8,643 nt of DNA from Gammaproteobacteria bacterium UBA4475 (GTDB taxonomy: Bacteria > Pseudomonadota > Gammaproteobacteria > Pseudomonadales > Azotimanducaceae): positions 1 to 8,643 of the forward strand of contig DGOD01000162.1 in the NCBI GenBank assembly GCA_002389265.1. Direction: 5' to 3'. The translations under genes were made by a program, and so were the position numbers. Numbering within the stretch: the first letter of the stretch is position 1; every line of letters starts with the position of its first letter. Below, one piece after another: positions 5,975 to 8,643 of the stretch. Under the pieces are notes generated by a model. The model worked only from the letters and a program-made list of their open reading frames with translations. It was not told where the DNA came from and ran no database searches.

Positions 5975-7093
5975 TTGGAAGTAGTCACTCTCTACGGCGG
6001 CCCCCACTCCCTGTTCACAGGGCGCGCACGCTGTTACCTGATCAAGGCGGACATCCCGTACCGTGAACAGAATCTAGGCTCGCAGCATTATCGAACGAAC
6101 GTATTGCCTAAAGCGGGCGGACGCTCTGGGATGCCAACGATCGAAACAGCTGAAGGCGAAGTCATTCGTGACGGCGCTGCAATCATAGATCGCTTCGAGG
6201 CTGAAACAGGCCACTCGTTCTCGCCTTTGACACCAAAGCAGCGGTTCATCAGCAGACTCTTCGACACGATCGGTGCAGAGGGTTTGCTAAGACCGGCAAT
6301 GCATTATCGATGGAACTTCCCCGAAGCAAACGATGCATTCCTCAAGTTTCATTTCGAGGCATTGATGCCACAAAGACCTGATAAGGTGGCATGGGCAGAG
6401 GCAGCGAGGAACGCCATGCGAGGTGCCGCGCAGGCATTTGGCGTTAATCCGGAGACCACAGAGCTCGTGGAGAAGCTGTATCTCGATGTGGTCGAGACGC
6501 TCAATAATCACTTTGCCGCTTATCCCTATTTGCTCGGTGGCAAACCCAGTATCGGCGACTTTGGTCTGATTGCCCCGATGTTCGCTCACCTGGGGCGCGA
6601 CCCAAAGCCACTCTCAATCCTGCAGTCACAGGCGTTTAGCGTCCTTCGCTGGATCGAACGGATGGGCCGGTTTGATGCTGACGTCGCCGAATATATCGAC
6701 CCGCCGCAGGGTTTCCTTGACGGGGATCAGATCCCCGAAACGCTCATCGAAGTCCTCAAGGCACTTGCCGTGGACTTCGTGCCTGAGACTCGCGCTGCCG
6801 CCGACACGATCAATCGGTGGCTCAACGAGCAGGAAAATCTTGAAGCGGGTACAACTGCGGAACGTGGACTCGGCTTCGCGACATTTGAGATTGATAGTGT
6901 CACGGTGACCGCGCTGGCTCAGCCCTATCGCTTCTACCTGCTCAAGCGCGCGCAGGACGAGTTCGAGCAGATGAGCGAAACAGACAAGAATGAAACACTC
7001 GCCCTGCTCGACCGCTGCAATATGCGAGATCTAATCGACATCAAGCTGACGAGAGAGATTGGTCGCAACAACAACCTTGAAGTCTGGCTGTAG
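5975..7093 (+). CDS. Glutathione S-transferase-like protein with C-terminal extension
   Basis: This 372-residue cytoplasmic protein is probably a glutathione-dependent transferase, dehalogenase or isomerase. The thioredoxin-like GST_N domain covers about 3-80. TLYGGPHSLFTGRARCYL forms strand 1 and helix 1, SGMPTIET (51-58) holds the cis-proline Pro54, and VIRDGAAIIDRFEAETG (63-79) is the glutathione-binding end of the domain. An all-helical C-terminal domain follows to about 240, with PYLLGGKPSIGDFGLIAPMFAHL, the conserved N-capping region of GST_C (G-x-x-S-I-x-D). About 130 further residues (245-372) extend beyond a normal 200-250 residue GST and match nothing I recognise. The start is TTG 5975, chosen because GAGGAGG (5962-5968) lies 6 nt upstream and the first strand begins at once. 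Its neighbours, a DUF1330 gene before and an LLM oxidoreductase 26 nt after, suggest one transcript and a xenobiotic pathway role. Confidence 0.87.
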   Translation: MEVVTLYGGPHSLFTGRARCYLIKADIPYREQNLGSQHYRTNVLPKAGGRSGMPTIETAEGEVIRDGAAIIDRFEAETGHSFSPLTPKQRFISRLFDTIGAEGLLRPAMHYRWNFPEANDAFLKFHFEALMPQRPDKVAWAEAARNAMRGAAQAFGVNPETTELVEKLYLDVVETLNNHFAAYPYLLGGKPSIGDFGLIAPMFAHLGRDPKPLSILQSQAFSVLRWIERMGRFDADVAEYIDPPQGFLDGDQIPETLIEVLKALAVDFVPETRAAADTINRWLNEQENLEAGTTAERGLGFATFEIDSVTVTALAQPYRFYLLKRAQDEFEQMSETDKNETLALLDRCNMRDLIDIKLTREIGRNNNLEVWL

Positions 7094-7119
7094 CCGACAA
7101 CATCCTGAAGGAGAGAAAG

Positions 7120-7977
7120 ATGAAAATTGGCCTGGCACCCGTAAACATCGGCATAGCCGACCCTGAAATGATTATTGGTCTGGCGCAGCTTGCTGAGGGA
7201 CTGGGTTACGAATCAGTGTGGACCAATGAACATGTGATGGTCCCAGTAGACTACGATTCGAAGTACCCGTACAACAGATCTGGAGACATGGGTGCACCCC
7301 CCGAGGTGCCTTTTATTGACCCGCTTATCGCGTTGACAGCAATGGCCACGCACACTAAAAAGCTGCGACTGTGTACGGGCGTTAATATCCTTTCCCAGAC
7401 CAACCCCCTTACCCTCGCAAAGCAAGCCGCCAGTCTGGACAACATTTCCAAGGGTCGCTTGATTCTGGGACTTGGCATCGGATGGCTTCGTGAGGAATTC
7501 GTCGCCATGGGTGTGCCGTACGAGAAGCGCGGCGCGCGCTTTGATGATTATGTGCAGGCAATGCGCAAGGTCTGGTCGGGTGACGTTGTCGAGCACCAGA
7601 GCGAATTTCTGAACTGGACCAACTTCAAGTCCTATCCTCTTCCCGTTCAAAAACCGCTGCCTGTCATTATCGGTGGCGGTAAAGGCAAGATTCTGGAGCG
7701 AATCGCGAAGTACGGAGACGGCTGGTTCCTACCCCCGGGGCCCCCTGAAGAATTTATCGGCATGCTGGATGATCTCAAAAAGACCTGTGATGACATCGGG
7801 CGGGACTACAACGAGATCGAAATCACAATGATGTGGCCAGGCCAAGGTGGTAAAGAAGCACTGGCGGCCCTAGAAGCAATGGGTGTTCATCGCGCGGTCG
7901 TTCCGATGACGGCGCTTGGCTTTCCCCCGGTAGAAGGCATGGAAAAACTCGCGAAGGAAGTCATCTCCGCCTTGTAA
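7120..7977 (+). CDS. LLM-class flavin/F420-dependent oxidoreductase
   Basis: This 285-residue protein is a bacterial-luciferase-like TIM barrel that performs redox chemistry with F420 or FMN. The strongest match is to the group often annotated 'probable F420-dependent oxidoreductase' (TIGR03619 type). SVWTNEHVMVP (32-42) is beta-strand 2 with the active-site His region. DPLIALTAMATHTKKLRLCTGV (67-88) and NPLTLAKQAASLD (95-107) follow. GRLILGLGIGWLREEFVAMG (112-131) and KRGARFDDYVQAM are the TIGR03619 hallmark, and PLPVIIGGG with RIAKYGDGWF lies near 180-203. Length is normal and no signal peptide is present. AAGGAGAG precedes ATG 7120 by a normal distance. Whether it uses F420 depends on the host: many Proteobacteria lack F420, in which case FMN is likely. 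It is the last gene of the plus-strand series. Confidence 0.9.
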   Translation: MKIGLAPVNIGIADPEMIIGLAQLAEGLGYESVWTNEHVMVPVDYDSKYPYNRSGDMGAPPEVPFIDPLIALTAMATHTKKLRLCTGVNILSQTNPLTLAKQAASLDNISKGRLILGLGIGWLREEFVAMGVPYEKRGARFDDYVQAMRKVWSGDVVEHQSEFLNWTNFKSYPLPVQKPLPVIIGGGKGKILERIAKYGDGWFLPPGPPEEFIGMLDDLKKTCDDIGRDYNEIEITMMWPGQGGKEALAALEAMGVHRAVVPMTALGFPPVEGMEKLAKEVISAL

Positions 7978-8030
7978 ATTGGAATTGCTGGGCACAAGAA
8001 TAAATGAGTTGAGGAACCAACATATTCCGG

Positions 8031-8067
8031 GCTGATCGTTGCTCCAGGGTCTCTTCCCTACATCAGC
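8031..8067. terminator. Possible branched hairpin downstream of the LLM gene
   Basis: Outer arms GCTGAT (8031-8036) and ATCAGC (8062-8067) enclose inner arms AGGG (8046-8049) and CCCT (8056-8059) with a 6-nt loop. It begins 54 nt after the last plus-strand stop codon. There is no T-run after it, so it is not a classic intrinsic terminator. It could stabilise the 3' end of the transcript. Confidence 0.22.
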
Positions 8068-8445
8068 GACTAGGTAACTAGATAAAATCGGTCAGCAGGT
8101 CGTTTTGACTTTTAAATCTTATTTAGGGTTATAGGTATCAAAATACGTTTTTTTAAAAAGTTGGTGCTTTTGACGGCCCAGGTGCTTGCAGTTTCCTAAA
8201 ACAGTGACAAATTTTGACGCCGCATAAGAAGCTTGATGGCGCGCGCCGTCAGCATGCATGTCTTAGAGATTTTTAACCCCCCTACGTATCGGCCAAATAT
8301 CTCTCCTTTTTGTTGTTGTCTTCTTCCTACTGATCTTATATCTACTCACTGATCGCAATCTTTGGGAGGGAAGCCAAAAACATTTTAAAAACCGTGGTTG
8401 TTAATTTCCCAAAAAAGCCAAAATTCTAATACCGCCGTGCCTAGA

Positions 8446-8462
8446 GGGAGCTTAAAGCTCCC
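8446..8462. repeat. Perfect 17-bp palindrome
   Basis: GGGAGCTTAAAGCTCCC has 8-bp arms around a single central A. As RNA it would form a 6-bp GC-rich stem with a TTAAA loop. No T-run follows on the plus strand, and the minus strand is followed by CTAGGC, so it is not an intrinsic terminator on either strand. Confidence 0.5.
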
Positions 8463-8578
8463 CTGTAGCTGGCCCCACCTCCTAGAACAAAATTGTGGCA
8501 TTCTCGCTGGGCGGTGAAAGGGCGTAGTACTCCCGTTTGTTTCTGCCCGCTGGACTTCCCAGGGTTTGCTAGACACCT

Positions 8579-8603
8579 AATAGCGTTAAAGTGTAACGCT
8601 ATT
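8579..8603. repeat. Perfect 10-bp inverted repeat in the IS leader, ending at the OrfA ribosome binding site
   Basis: AATAGCGTTA (8579-8588) and TAACGCTATT (8594-8603) are exact reverse complements separated by AAGTG. The repeat ends one base before GGAG (8604-8607), the ribosome binding site of OrfA. In RNA entering from outside, the hairpin would form next to that site. As DNA it could be an operator or a transposase/repressor binding site. Confidence 0.75.
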
Positions 8604-8613
8604 GGAGATGTTT

Positions 8614-8643
8614 ATGACCAGCAAGCGGTACACAGAAGAATTC
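8614..8643 (+). CDS. IS3-family transposase OrfA, N-terminal 10 codons (runs off the window)
   Basis: The frame reads MTSKRYTEEF, the typical opening of IS3-family OrfA proteins (helix-turn-helix DNA-binding subunit, usually continuing K-x-E-A-V). ATG 8614 is preferred over the in-frame ATG 8608, because GGAG (8604-8607) lies 6 nt before 8614 and only touches 8608. The gene continues beyond the window. Confidence 0.75.
   Translation, partial: MTSKRYTEEF

Larger units (their letters stand above)
7978..8550. other. Gene-free region between the operon and the right-hand IS
   Basis: No credible coding region is present. The longest open frame (minus 8576-8385, 63 codons) has low-complexity composition and no family signal. 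The sequence is AT-rich and carries several small structures: a hairpin at 8031-8067, a weak GTAT-CAAA-ATAC hairpin before a 7-T run (8135-8154), three TTTTGAC copies at 8103, 8168 and 8212, a near-palindrome around GGCGCGCGCC (8238-8247), and a 17-bp palindrome at 8446-8462. No tRNA, attachment site or array was recognised. It may be the degraded end of an older mobile element. Confidence 0.5.
8551..8643 (+). mobile_element. Left end of an IS3-family insertion sequence (partial)
   Basis: The OrfA start at 8614 is preceded by TGGACTTCCCAGGG beginning at 8551. This starts with TG as IS3-family ends do and lies at the usual 50-90 bp before OrfA. The exact terminus cannot be proved without the right end. 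The element reads in the same direction as the one at the window start, but the two cannot be shown to be the same IS. Confidence 0.55.

Noticed and set aside
7213..7650. Minus-strand open frame of 145 codons inside the LLM gene
   Set aside because: It is a shadow of the LLM oxidoreductase coding frame without a ribosome binding site or domain.
8135..8154. GTAT-CAAA-ATAC hairpin followed by seven T as a terminator
   Set aside because: The stem is only 4 bp and AT-rich, too weak to call an intrinsic terminator.
8446..8462. 17-bp palindrome as an intrinsic terminator
   Set aside because: No T-run follows on either strand; kept only as a repeat.
8385..8576. Minus-strand 63-codon open frame beside the right-hand IS
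   Set aside because: It starts inside the IS end, has no ribosome binding site or family resemblance, and its composition looks random.
1..8643. CRISPR array, tRNA or rRNA genes
   Set aside because: No regularly spaced repeats, cloverleaf with a T-loop motif, or rRNA-like segment was found on either strand.

Overview
The window looks like an accessory catabolic island on the chromosome or a plasmid of a Proteobacterium. I favour a marine gammaproteobacterium or a sphingomonad-like organism from the style of the sulfatase, GST and DUF1330 genes, but no marker gene settles the taxonomy. Good Shine-Dalgarno sites precede most genes, and incomplete IS3-family elements sit at both edges.

Layout. 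Positions 1-~259 hold the 3' end of an IS3-family element (OrfB tail plus right end). Next to it, at 288-335, is an 11-residue remnant of a 'MNWDAIGA...' membrane-protein gene. From 4595 down to 330 a minus-strand, operon-like series runs TetR regulator, type I sulfatase, haloalkane dehalogenase (HLD-I type), SGNH/GDSL hydrolase, with gaps of 13, 65 and 54 nt. A 98-bp divergent region (4596-4693) carries a good sigma70-type promoter whose -10 lies inside a TTAAG-N7-CTTAA inverted repeat, a plausible TetR operator. From 4694 to 7977 a plus-strand series encodes a membrane-anchored DUF1330/dimeric alpha-beta-barrel-like protein, a decayed GST gene, a soluble DUF1330 protein, a long GST-like protein and an LLM-class (F420- or FMN-dependent) oxidoreductase. 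Positions 7978-8550 hold no gene I can support. Another IS3-family element begins near 8551, with OrfA starting at 8614.

How the genes may work together (inference). The three minus-strand hydrolases would remove ester, sulfate and halogen groups. The plus-strand proteins (glutathione conjugation, flavin redox chemistry, alpha-beta-barrel proteins) would process the product. A TetR regulator encoded first in the hydrolase series and facing the other operon would control both. This reads as an undescribed TetR-controlled module for degrading or detoxifying a halogenated and/or sulfated organic compound. The substrate cannot be read from sequence.

The most notable observations are: the GST pseudogene at 5355-5452, which aligns without gaps to the intact GST downstream; the fold-level resemblance between the membrane protein at 4694 and the DUF1330 protein at 5477; the divergent regulated promoter; and the broken gene at the left IS boundary.
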